Shown here: one piece after another, positions 8,248-15,398 of the stretch
Position numbering within the stretch: the first letter of the stretch is position 1
Layout: each line of letters begins with the position of its first letter
Origin: Streptomyces albogriseolus
GTDB lineage: Bacteria; Actinomycetota; Actinomycetes; Streptomycetales; Streptomycetaceae
Direction: 5' to 3'
Length of the DNA: 64,000 nt
Assembly (NCBI GenBank): GCA_014650475.1
Contig: BMVA01000016.1
Coordinates: 1-64,000, forward strand
Made by a program: the position numbers and the translations under genes
The notes under the pieces: generated by a model
Database searches by the model: none
Told to the model about the DNA's origin: nothing
The model's input: the letters and a program-made list of their open reading frames with translations, nothing else

Positions 8248-9606
8248 GTGCTGCGTGTCGCCGTCGTCGGAAGCGGGCCCAGCGGGTGCTACACGGCCCA
8301 GCATCTCGTCCAGCTCGATCCGGGGGCCCGGGTCGACGTCCTGGACCGCCTGCCCTGCCCCTACGGTCTGGTCCGCTACGGCGTGGCCCCGGACCACGAG
8401 AAGATCAAGTCCCTGCAGGGCAGCCTGCGCGCGGTGCTGGAACACGAGCGGGTGCGGTTCCTCGGCGCGGTGCCGGTCGGGCCGGACGGGGTGCCGGCGG
8501 CCCGGCTGCGGGAGCTGTACCACGCGGTGGTGTACTGCGTGGGCGCCGCCGCGGACCGGCATCTGGGCGTCCCGGGCGAGGGCCTTCCGGGGAGCTGGTC
8601 GGCGACCGAGTTCGTGTCCTGGTACAGCGCGCACCCGGACGCCGCCGACGCCGGGTTCCTGCGCGGGGCGCGGTCGGCCGTGGTGGTCGGCGTGGGGAAC
8701 GTGGCCGTGGACGTCACGCGCATGCTGGCGCGCGGGGCGGGCGAACTGCGCCCGACCGACATGCCGCACGCGGCGCTGACCGCCCTCGCGGCGAGCGAGG
8801 TCGAGGAGATCCACATGGTCGGCCGGCGCGGCCCCTCACAGGCCCGCTTCACCACCAAGGAGCTGCGCGAACTGGGCACCCTGCCGGACACCGCCGTCCA
8901 GGTCGACGCGGCCGAGGCGGCGCTCGACCCGTCGTTCGCCGACCCGTCCGGCCTGCCTCCGCCCCGGCGCCGCAACGTCGAGGTGCTGCGCGGCTGGACG
9001 GCGCCGCCGCGACCGGACGCCCGGCGTCTGATCCGTCTGCGGTTCTTCCTCCGCCCGGTCGAACTGCTCGCCCGCGACGGCCGGGTGGGCGCCGTGCGCT
9101 TCGAGCGGACGGCGCCGGACGGCCGGGGCGGGGTCACCGGGACGGGCCGCTTCGAGGAGGTCGAGGGGCAGCTGGTGCTCCGCTCGGTCGGGTACCGGGG
9201 GGTGCCGCTGGAGGGGCTGCCGTTCGACGCGGCGACGGGCACGGTGCCGCATCTCGGCGGGCGGGTGCTGCGCGGGGGCGCCGTCGCGCCGGGCGAGTAC
9301 GTCGCGGGCTGGATCAAGCGGGGCCCGACCGGCGTCATCGGCACCAACCGCTCGTGCGCGAAGGACACGGTGACGTCCCTGCTCCAGGACGCCCCGTCCC
9401 TCACCGCCCGCGCCCTCCCCGACGACCCGCTGCCGGCCCTGCGCGCCGAGGGCGTGGACCCGGTCCCCTGGCAGGGCTGGCAGGCCATCGAACGCGCCGA
9501 GTCCCGCCTGGGCGCCTCCCTCGGCCGGGGCGTCGTCAAGCTCCCCGACTGGGAGTCGCTGCTGACGGCGGCCCGGGGCGGGGACGCGTCCGTCCCCCGG
9601 TCGTAG
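8248..9606 (+). CDS. FprA-like ferredoxin/adrenodoxin-type NADP+ reductase
   Basis: 452 residues from GTG 8248. The FAD-binding Rossmann motif VGSGPSGCYTAQHL is at the N-terminus, followed by CPYGLVRYGVAPDH, the signature of adrenodoxin reductase/FprA enzymes. The NADP-binding motif VGVGNVAVDVTRML and MVGRRGPSQARFT are also complete. The C-terminal GWIKRGPTGVIGTNR closes the FAD site. These enzymes move electrons from NADPH to ferredoxins feeding cytochromes P450 or biosynthesis. No ferredoxin or P450 is adjacent, so the partner is unknown. Length agrees with mycobacterial FprA. Confidence 0.9.
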   Translation: MLRVAVVGSGPSGCYTAQHLVQLDPGARVDVLDRLPCPYGLVRYGVAPDHEKIKSLQGSLRAVLEHERVRFLGAVPVGPDGVPAARLRELYHAVVYCVGAAADRHLGVPGEGLPGSWSATEFVSWYSAHPDAADAGFLRGARSAVVVGVGNVAVDVTRMLARGAGELRPTDMPHAALTALAASEVEEIHMVGRRGPSQARFTTKELRELGTLPDTAVQVDAAEAALDPSFADPSGLPPPRRRNVEVLRGWTAPPRPDARRLIRLRFFLRPVELLARDGRVGAVRFERTAPDGRGGVTGTGRFEEVEGQLVLRSVGYRGVPLEGLPFDAATGTVPHLGGRVLRGGAVAPGEYVAGWIKRGPTGVIGTNRSCAKDTVTSLLQDAPSLTARALPDDPLPALRAEGVDPVPWQGWQAIERAESRLGASLGRGVVKLPDWESLLTAARGGDASVPRS

Positions 9607-9612
9607 CCCTGC

Positions 9613-9958
9613 CTAGCGCGTGACGGCCGCGGCCGCCGGCCGGGGGTCGACCGGTGTCAGCACGCCCAGGCGGTCCTCGATCTCCTGGGCGGCGGCCAGA
9701 CACAGGTCCTCCCGGAACGCACGGCCCACCACCTGCACGCCGCACGGCAGTCCGTCGCGGAGCCCGGTCGGCACGGCCACCGCGGGCACCCCGACGAAAC
9801 TGGTCACCGTGCAGAGGCGCATGCCGACGGCGACCCGCTCGCGTCCCGCCGCGTCCCGCGACTCGAGTCCCGGCTCGACGGGCGGCTCGGTGAAGACCGG
9901 CCCGAGCAGCAGCGGGAAGGCGTCGAGGAACTCCGCCCAGGAGCGGCGGGAGGGGCGC
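9613..9958 (-). pseudogene. Amidase C-terminal remnant
   Basis: The frame ending at 9613 encodes a typical amidase (GatA-like) C-terminus: AFPLLLGPVFTEPP, TSFVGVPAVAVPTGL, GVQVVGRAFRED and a final LGVLTPVDPRP. About 115 residues are recognisable. The frame continues only to about 9958, where similarity ends at the junction with a TetR remnant. The catalytic Ser-cisSer-Lys region and the start codon, which should lie to the right, are missing. A truncated, presumably dead gene. Confidence 0.8.
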
Positions 9959-9970
9959 GTAGCTGCTCCT

Positions 9971-10171
9971 CAGCTGCGGACCGCCGCCGCCTGGTCGGCC
10001 GCGCCCGACGCGGTGCGGGAGGCCCGCACGCTGCTCGCCCTCACCGACGGCCTCACCAGCCATGTCCTCATCGGCCATCTGACGCCGAAGGAGGCCGAGG
10101 ACGTGCTGCACGCCCACCTGTCCGGACTGTGGGAGCGCCTCGGCGTCACCGCTCCGGGGCAGACGGGCTGA
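9971..10171 (+). pseudogene. TetR-family C-terminal remnant
   Basis: From about 9971 the plus strand encodes LRTAAAWSAAP, then LALTDGLTSHVLIGHLTP and LHAHLSGLWERLG to a stop at 10171. This is the C-terminal effector domain end of a TetR-type regulator. The DNA-binding half, which should lie to the left, is absent. It abuts the amidase remnant, whose missing half would also have been on this side, so one deletion could have removed both 5' ends and the shared promoter. Confidence 0.7.
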
Positions 10172-10233
10172 TCGCGCGCCCCAGGCACGATCACCTGCCG
10201 ATGATGCCGCCATCGGCCGAATAAATCCCCAGG

Positions 10234-10243
10234 CCTGTACAGG
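10234..10243. promoter_or_regulatory. Palindrome upstream of APH-like gene
   Basis: CCTGTACAGG is a perfect 10-bp palindrome, 90 bp before the kinase start and just after an AT-rich patch (AATAAAT at 10220-10226). It could be an operator for this gene. Confidence 0.3.
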
Positions 10244-10324
10244 TCCCGCTTTGCGATGCTTGTCGCCGGTCCGGGGGTTGGCCGCCGAATGATGTTCACG
10301 AAGACATCGATGAGGGAGAACGGT

Positions 10325-11173
10325 ATGGAGCCGGCAGAACTCCGCCGCGCGGTTGAGGCAGGACGGGCGACTGCTTCGGAGCTGGGCCTTCAGGTCGACG
10401 ACGCGGTCGTCGTCCACAACTCGGACCGCGTCGCGCTGCGCCTGGTCCCTTGCGATGTCCTGGCCCGGGTCGCACCGTTGGGGCATCTGACCGATTCCGA
10501 GTTCGAGGTAGAGGTTGCCCGCCGTCTCGCCGACGTCGACGCGCCGGTGGCCGAGCTCGATCCTCGGGTCGAGCCCCGGGTCCATGTGCGTGACGCCTTC
10601 GCCGTCTCGCTATGGACCTACTACGAACCGGTGGGATCAGAGATCGCGCCGGCCGACTACGCAGACGTGTTCGTGCGGCACCACGCCGCCCTCCGGCAGA
10701 TCGATCTGGACGCACCGCATTTCACCGCCCGAGTCGCCGTGGCACTGAGGGAGGTGAACGACCGGGAGCAGTCTCCCGAGCTGCCCAAGGGTGACCGGGC
10801 ACTCCTCAGCGACACGCTCAGTGGACTGAGCGCCGCGATCGGCAGCGACAAAGCCGGCGACCAGCTGCTGCACGGGGAGCCTCACCCGGGCAACCTCCTG
10901 AACACGAGGAGAGGGCCGCTTTTCGTAGACCTCGGCACCTGCTGCCGCGGGCCGGTCGAGTTCGACCTCGCCCATGCGCCCGAGGACGTGGGGAAACACT
11001 ATGCGGGGGCTGACCCCGACCTGATCCGCCGGTGCCGCGCCCTGAACTGGGCGATGTTCTCCGCCTGGCGCTGGCGCCGGGAGGACCAGATGCCCGACCG
11101 GGATCACTGGAGAATGGAGGGCCTCAACCAGGTGCGCGCCGCACTCGACCGCTGCGGACCGGGCCGACCCTGA
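10325..11173 (+). CDS. Aminoglycoside phosphotransferase (APH)-like kinase
   Basis: 282 residues from ATG 10325, with GGGAG nearby upstream; in-frame ATGs at 10289, 10292 and 10310 are alternatives. The phosphotransferase core is visible: catalytic loop LHGEPHPGN (usual form HGDxxxxN, so Asp is replaced by Glu), and the metal-binding loop VDLGTCCRGPVEFDLAH. The N-lobe Lys region is poorly defined. Such genes phosphorylate small molecules, lipids or are silent; resistance should not be assumed. The Asp to Glu change recurs in some homologues as I recall them, so activity may persist. Base composition is slightly less GC-rich than the neighbours, and the gene sits next to a deletion scar, hinting at later acquisition. 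Confidence 0.75.
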   Translation: MEPAELRRAVEAGRATASELGLQVDDAVVVHNSDRVALRLVPCDVLARVAPLGHLTDSEFEVEVARRLADVDAPVAELDPRVEPRVHVRDAFAVSLWTYYEPVGSEIAPADYADVFVRHHAALRQIDLDAPHFTARVAVALREVNDREQSPELPKGDRALLSDTLSGLSAAIGSDKAGDQLLHGEPHPGNLLNTRRGPLFVDLGTCCRGPVEFDLAHAPEDVGKHYAGADPDLIRRCRALNWAMFSAWRWRREDQMPDRDHWRMEGLNQVRAALDRCGPGRP

Positions 11174-11213
11174 GACAGAGGGGCCGCTGTCCCGGCCGGA
11201 CACGTCCCAGGTG

Positions 11214-11567
11214 TCAGGCCCGCGCGCCCCGTGCCGTCTGGCGGCGTGACGCGGTGAGGAGGGCGTTGAGGAGGCCCGGGAACAGGGCGTCCAGGTCCTC
11301 GCGGCGCAGGCCGTTCATCTTGGCGGTGCCCTCGTAGACCTGCTGGATCACGCCGCTCTCGCGCAGCACGCGGAAGTGGTGCGTGGTGGTGGACTTGGTG
11401 ACCGGGAGGTCGAAGCGGGAGCAGGACAACGCGGCCTCGGCGTCGGCGAGTTCGCTGACGATGCGCATCCGGACGGGGTCGGACAGCGCGTGCAGCACTG
11501 ACTCCAGCCGGATCTCGTCCCGCGCGGGATGCGGCAGAACGCGGGGGCTGGGAGGGGCGGTCGTCAC
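11214..11567 (-). CDS. ArsR/winged-helix transcriptional regulator
   Basis: 117 residues from GTG 11567, with GGAG five bases upstream. The core reads LHALSDPVRMRIVSEL, then FDLPVTKSTTTHHFRVLRESG, the ArsR wHTH with its recognition helix, and VIQQVYEG as the wing. The metal-binding ELCVCDL motif of metal sensors is absent (ELADAEAALSCS instead), so it probably senses something else. It is divergent from an Old Yellow Enzyme gene, and two similar operators sit in the shared region. It is a likely repressor of that enzyme and of itself. Confidence 0.88.
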   Translation of the reverse strand: MTTAPPSPRVLPHPARDEIRLESVLHALSDPVRMRIVSELADAEAALSCSRFDLPVTKSTTTHHFRVLRESGVIQQVYEGTAKMNGLRREDLDALFPGLLNALLTASRRQTARGARA

Positions 11568-11600
11568 GGCGTCTCCATGGTGCTCCGGGAGCCTTCATTG

Positions 11601-11650
11601 TACGAGAACCCTCGTAGTTTGACATCTTCCGTACTACGATGGCTATCGTA
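11601..11650. promoter_or_regulatory. Paired operators and promoter between arsR and OYE genes
   Basis: Two related dyads occur: TACGAG-AACC-CTCGTA (11601-11616) and TACGAT-GGCT-ATCGTA (11635-11650). Both are perfect 6-4-6 inverted repeats, centres 34 bp apart. A consensus -35 TTGACA (11619-11624) lies between them, and the second dyad overlaps a possible -10 TATCGT (11644-11649). The layout suggests cooperative repression of the OYE gene, probably by the divergent ArsR protein. Confidence 0.75.
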
Positions 11651-11691
11651 CGAGTCGCCCACCCGTCGTCCCCTTCCCCCCGGAGCCCCTC

Positions 11692-12771
11692 GTGAGCACG
11701 CTCTTCGAGCCGTACACCCTGCGCGCCCTGACGATCCCCAACCGCGTGTGGATGGCGCCGATGTGCCAGTACTCGGCCGCGCCGGACGGCCCGGAGGCCG
11801 GCGTGCCGCACGACTGGCACTTCGCGCACTACGCCGCCCGCGCCACCGGCGGCACGGGACTGATCGTCGTCGAGGCCACGGCGGTGTCACCGGAGGGCCG
11901 CATCTCGCCGTACGACCTCGGGATCTGGAACAACACCCAGGCCGAGGCGTTCCGCCGGATCACCCGCTTCCTCGCCGCGCAGGGCACCGTGCCGGCCATT
12001 CAGCTGGCGCACGCCGGGCGCAAGGCGGCGACCGACCGGCCCTGGAAGGGCGGGGCGCCACTCGGGCCGCGTGACCGCGCCTGGCAGCCGGTCGCGCCCA
12101 GCGCGGTCCCCTTCAGTGAGCGCCACCAGGTGCCGGACGAGCTGAGCACGGAGCAGATCCGGGAGATCGTCGGCGACTTCCGGGCGGCCGCCCGCCGTGC
12201 CCTGGCCGCCGGTTTCGAGGTCGTCGAGATCCACGGCGCCCACGGCTACCTGATCAACGAGTTCCTCTCGCCGCACTCCAACCACCGCACCGACGCCTAC
12301 GGCGGTTCGTACGAGAACCGCACGCGGTTCGCGTTCGAGGTGGTGGACGCCGTACGTGAGGAGTGGCCGGACGACAAGCCGCTGTTCTTCCGCGTCTCCG
12401 CCACGGACTGGCTGGACGCGGACGGCTGGACCCCGGACGACACCGTGCGTCTCGCCGCCGGTCTGCACGCCCGGGGCATCGACCTGCTCGACGTCTCCAC
12501 CGGCGGCAACTCCCCCGGCGTCCGCATCCCGGCCGGCCCCGGCTACCAGGTGCCGTTCGCCGCGCGGGTGCGCCAGGAGACGCCGATGCCGGTCGCCGCC
12601 GTGGGTCTGATCACGGACGCCGGGCAGGCGGAGAAGATTCTCGCCAACGGCGAGGCGGACGCCGTGCTGCTGGGCCGTGAGCTGCTGCGCAACCCCTCCT
12701 GGGCCCGGCAGGCCGCCCGCGAGCTGGACGCGCGGGTCCGTGTGCCGGACCAGTACCACCTCTCCGTCTGA
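11692..12771 (+). CDS. NADH:flavin oxidoreductase, Old Yellow Enzyme (YqjM-like)
   Basis: 359 residues from GTG 11692, with GGAG six bases upstream. The FMN TIM-barrel landmarks are present: PNRVWMAPMCQYSA with the YqjM-type Cys in MCQYS, IQLAHAGRKA, EIHGAHGYLINEFLSP with the His/His substrate pair region, and NHRTDAYGGS. OYEs reduce activated C=C bonds of enones and nitro-compounds using NAD(P)H. The divergent ArsR regulator and twin operators suggest induction by an electrophile; this is inference. A 21-bp perfect hairpin follows. Confidence 0.92.
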   Translation: MSTLFEPYTLRALTIPNRVWMAPMCQYSAAPDGPEAGVPHDWHFAHYAARATGGTGLIVVEATAVSPEGRISPYDLGIWNNTQAEAFRRITRFLAAQGTVPAIQLAHAGRKAATDRPWKGGAPLGPRDRAWQPVAPSAVPFSERHQVPDELSTEQIREIVGDFRAAARRALAAGFEVVEIHGAHGYLINEFLSPHSNHRTDAYGGSYENRTRFAFEVVDAVREEWPDDKPLFFRVSATDWLDADGWTPDDTVRLAAGLHARGIDLLDVSTGGNSPGVRIPAGPGYQVPFAARVRQETPMPVAAVGLITDAGQAEKILANGEADAVLLGRELLRNPSWARQAARELDARVRVPDQYHLSV

Positions 12772-12792
12772 TCTGCTCACCGCTTCCGTCTC

Positions 12793-12839
12793 ACGCCGGC
12801 GGCCCGGAAACCCGCTCAGGGTTTCCGGGCCGCCGGCGT
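12793..12839 (+). terminator. Strong hairpin terminator after OYE gene
   Basis: A perfect 21-bp stem (12793-12813 paired with 12819-12839) with loop GCTCA. It begins 21 bp after the stop codon. There is no T-tract. Confidence 0.8.
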
Positions 12840-12875
12840 CGGTCGTTCCTGGCCGAATACGGACCACGCGAGGCG

Positions 12876-12904
12876 TTGACCAGAAAGCGCTTTCCCTCTA
12901 CGTT
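12876..12904 (+). promoter_or_regulatory. Pectate lyase promoter with a LacI-type operator in its spacer
   Basis: TTGACC (12876-12881), 17-bp spacer, TACGTT (12899-12904). The spacer holds the perfect 12-bp palindrome GAAAGCGCTTTC (12883-12894), with a central CG as in LacI-family operators. Binding there would block the polymerase, giving sugar-responsive repression; the identity of the regulator is unknown. Confidence 0.65.
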
Positions 12905-12967
12905 CCGTTCATCGACGTGACCGGGACGTGACCGTTGAACGGATTCGGCCCGCACGTCGTACAGAGT

Positions 12968-12984
12968 GATGAACATTGTTCATC
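12968..12984 (+). promoter_or_regulatory. 17-bp perfect palindrome in the pectate lyase leader
   Basis: GATGAACA-T-TGTTCATC is a perfect 8-1-8 dyad, 42 bp before the start codon. It resembles the TGAAACA-N-TGTTTCA core of the KdgR (IclR-family) box that controls pectinolysis in enterobacteria. It may be a second, pectin-derived-signal operator. The resemblance is from memory. Confidence 0.5.
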
Positions 12985-13025
12985 CACATGGCTCAACACC
13001 CCCACACCTCGACAGAAGGAACGAC

Positions 13026-13829
13026 ATGACATCCGCGACACGACCGCGCACCCCACGGCGCGCACTGACGGGCGCGCTCGCCACCCTCGGCCTCTCGGTT
13101 GGCATGGTCCTGACGACCGCGGCCCCGTCCGCGCAGGCTGCCACCTGGCCGTCCCCGAACGGCAGCCAGGGCGTCTCCTCCACCATCTCGGTGTCCGGCA
13201 CCAAGGACTACGGGATGAAGCGCCTCTACGGCACCGGTGACCTGGGCTCCGGCGGCCAGGACGAGGACCAGGGCCCGCTCCTTAAGCTGGCCGACGGCGC
13301 GGTGCTCAAGAACGTGATCCTCGGCGCCCCCGCCGCCGACGGCGTCCACTGCGAGGGCTCCTGCACGCTGCAGAACGTCTGGTGGGAGGACGTCGGCGAG
13401 GACGCCGCCACCTTCAAGGGCAAGTCGTCCGGGGCGGTCTACACCGTGAGCGGCGGCGGCGCGAAGGAGGCCAGCGACAAGGTCTTCCAGTTCAACGGCG
13501 CGGGCACGCTGAACGTGTCCAACTTCGCCGTCCAGAACTTCGGCACCTTCGTCCGCTCCTGCGGCAACTGCTCCACGCAGTACAAGCGGACGATCAACCT
13601 CAACTCCATCGAGGTGACCTGGAAGGGCGGCCGCATCGCCGGCATCAACACCAACTACGGCGACAGCGCGACCCTGCGGAACATCACGATCGTCGGCGAC
13701 AGCAGCAAGAAGATCGTGCCGTGCCAGAAGTACATCGGCAACAACACCGGCAAGGAGCCGAGCAGCAACGGCTCCGGCCCCGACGGCACGTACTGCAAGT
13801 ACAGCTCGTCCGACATCACCTACCGGTAG
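13026..13829 (+). CDS. Secreted pectate lyase, polysaccharide lyase family 3 type
   Basis: 267 residues from ATG 13026, with AGAAGGAA upstream. A long signal peptide (Arg-rich RPRTPRRALTG then a hydrophobic core, ending SAQA) directs export. The mature enzyme is about 225 residues, the usual PL3 size, and shows the parallel beta-helix style with many Asn and Gly turns, plus Cys pairs (HCEGSCTL, SCGNCS, PCQK, YCK) that should form disulfides. Blocks such as DGVHCEGSCTLQNVWWEDVGEDA and the following FKG lysine region are characteristic of PL3. It cleaves polygalacturonate by calcium-dependent beta-elimination outside the cell. It has two candidate operators upstream. Confidence 0.9.
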   Translation: MTSATRPRTPRRALTGALATLGLSVGMVLTTAAPSAQAATWPSPNGSQGVSSTISVSGTKDYGMKRLYGTGDLGSGGQDEDQGPLLKLADGAVLKNVILGAPAADGVHCEGSCTLQNVWWEDVGEDAATFKGKSSGAVYTVSGGGAKEASDKVFQFNGAGTLNVSNFAVQNFGTFVRSCGNCSTQYKRTINLNSIEVTWKGGRIAGINTNYGDSATLRNITIVGDSSKKIVPCQKYIGNNTGKEPSSNGSGPDGTYCKYSSSDITYR

Positions 13830-13843
13830 TCCCCCCACGGGCA

Positions 13844-13883
13844 GCGGCCGTACGGGCGTCCCGCGCGGCGCCCGTACGGCCGC
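13844..13883. terminator. Hairpin between convergent pectate lyase and paaX-like genes
   Basis: A perfect 15-bp stem (13844-13858 with 13869-13883) and 10-nt loop, 15 bp after the lyase stop. It probably works in both directions. Confidence 0.75.
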
Positions 13884-13912
13884 GGGCCTTCTCCCCGTCC
13901 GCACGCGTGCGG

Positions 13913-14677
13913 TCAGGTCCCGCCCACCAGCGAGCGCACCTCGCCCTCCAGCCCCCGCCGGTAGTCCGCGTACGCGGCCCGCAGCGCGTCGCCCGGCCAG
14001 CCGGCGGGGAGCAGGGAGGGCGGCAGCACGGGATCGGCGAGCAGCTGGCGTACCACGGCCGCGAACAGGGTCAGCCGCTCGGCCGGACGCCCGGTGCGCC
14101 CCACGTGCCCGAGCAGCTCGCGGGCCTCGTCCGACCAGGCGTCCAGCGGCCAGAGCCGTGCGGCGAGTTCGGCGGCGGGCCGCGCGGGGCGGGCCGTACC
14201 GCGTTCGGCCACCTCGTCGAGAGCGGCGGGCAGCGGGCGTTCCAGATTGGCCGGGCGCAGCCACACCCCCTCGCGCAGCTCGGCGAGGCGCAGTCCGGCC
14301 AGCCGGGTGCGCAGCTCCGCCCGTTCGGCGGGGCCGCGCCCGGTCGCGGTGACGACCACCAGCTCCCAGTCCCCGTCCCACGCGCGGGTGCGCGGCCGTA
14401 CGGACTCGTCCTGGCGGCGCTGGCGTTCCAGGAGCCGGTCGCTGAGGCGGTAGCCGGTGTCCGTGCGGCGCAGGTCCCCGGCGGCGACCATCCGGCTCAG
14501 CGCCGCCCGCAGCGTCGACCCGCCGAGGTCGAAGCCCTCCATCAGCCGTCCGAGCTCCCGCGCCGGAAGCTCCGGCGGATGGGCGCCCAGCAGCAGGCTG
14601 AGGACGACCGACCGCGCGGAGAGCGGGCGCAGCCGCGGCCCGTCCGGTGCCGGCTCCGCCGGGTCGTCGCTCCGCAT
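13913..14677 (-). CDS. PaaX family transcriptional regulator
   Basis: 254 residues from ATG 14677; a GTG at 14731 would add 18 residues but its Shine-Dalgarno spacing is poor. The N-terminal winged helix reads SARSVVLSLLLGAHPPELPARELGRLMEGFDL then STLRAALSRMVAAGDL. The middle WDGDWELVVVT block and the C-terminal all-helical part (LWPLDAWSDEARELLGHV) are those of PaaX proteins, which repress phenylacetyl-CoA catabolism in proteobacteria. No phenylacetate genes are in the window, so its target is unknown. It converges on the pectate lyase gene. Confidence 0.85.
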   Translation of the reverse strand: MRSDDPAEPAPDGPRLRPLSARSVVLSLLLGAHPPELPARELGRLMEGFDLGGSTLRAALSRMVAAGDLRRTDTGYRLSDRLLERQRRQDESVRPRTRAWDGDWELVVVTATGRGPAERAELRTRLAGLRLAELREGVWLRPANLERPLPAALDEVAERGTARPARPAAELAARLWPLDAWSDEARELLGHVGRTGRPAERLTLFAAVVRQLLADPVLPPSLLPAGWPGDALRAAYADYRRGLEGEVRSLVGGT

Positions 14678-14769
14678 GAGCCGTACTTTAGGCCCCCGTT
14701 CGGGCCCGGTTCCCTTCAGGTGTTCTCGCACCGCTCCCGCACGGCTCCCGCACTGCCCCCCGCCCGCAC

Positions 14770-14775
14770 TAGTCT
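14770..14775 (+). promoter_or_regulatory. Possible -10 box of padR-like gene
   Basis: TAGTCT fits TAnnnT and lies 23 bp before the start codon in a short AT-rich stretch. AGTC/GACT arms six bases apart surround it and could be part of a PadR operator. No good -35 is seen. Confidence 0.3.
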
Positions 14776-14798
14776 ATTTGGACTGATAGAGTTCGACC

Positions 14799-15398
14799 AT
14801 GCCTCGTCGCGCTCTCGACAATCCGATCGTCCTGCCCGTCCTGGGCCTGCTGCTCGAACAGCCCACCCACCCTCATCAGATGCTCGCCGAGCTGCGCAGA
14901 CGCAGCGACGCGCACGCCGCCGCGATCACGCGCGGCACGCTCTACAACACCGTCGCCGCGCTGACCGAGGCCGGATGGCTCGCCCCGTTGGAGCGGCAGC
15001 GGTCGGGCAACCGTCCGGAGCGGACCGTCTACACGCTCACGGAGGCGGGGCGCGACGAACTCGTGCGCCGGCTGGACTCCCAGATCCGCACGCCCAAGCG
15101 GGAGTTCTCCCAGTTCCTGGGCGCGGTCGCCTATCTCGGCGCCCTCGGCCGCGACGGCGCGGTGGAGGCGCTGACCGAGCGGGGACGGCGGCTGCGGCAG
15201 CGCACGGCGGAGGACGAGCAGCAACTCGAGGACGCCCTGGCGGCGGGAGTCCCGCGCATGCATGTCATCGAGGCGGAGTACGCGCTGAGCCTCGCGCGTG
15301 CAGAGATCGCGTGGGTCGACTCGGCGGCCGAGGAGCTGCGGAGCGGGGCGTTGACGTGGCCCACGGGGGCTGCGCCCGAACCGGAGGAGGACGCGTGA
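14799..15398 (+). CDS. PadR family transcriptional regulator
   Basis: 199 residues. The PadR winged helix occupies residues 8-80: VLPVLGLLLEQPTHPHQMLAELRRRSD, then TRGTLYNTVAALTEAGWL and RPERTVYTLTEAGRDEL. The C-terminal helices (about 90-185) form the dimerisation domain. PadR proteins repress neighbouring genes in response to small molecules. Its stop codon overlaps the start of the next gene (TGATG), so the regulator and the TIM-barrel protein are translationally coupled and probably work together. Confidence 0.9.
   Translation: MPRRALDNPIVLPVLGLLLEQPTHPHQMLAELRRRSDAHAAAITRGTLYNTVAALTEAGWLAPLERQRSGNRPERTVYTLTEAGRDELVRRLDSQIRTPKREFSQFLGAVAYLGALGRDGAVEALTERGRRLRQRTAEDEQQLEDALAAGVPRMHVIEAEYALSLARAEIAWVDSAAEELRSGALTWPTGAAPEPEEDA

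Noticed and set aside
10325-11173. APH-like gene as an antibiotic resistance determinant
   Set aside because: Only the generic kinase motifs are recognisable and the catalytic Asp is Glu; nothing specifies an aminoglycoside substrate.
12968-12984. GAAC-ATT-GTTC as a LexA (SOS) box
   Set aside because: The Streptomyces LexA motif has four bases between GAAC and GTTC; here there are three, and the gene is a pectate lyase with no DNA-damage link.
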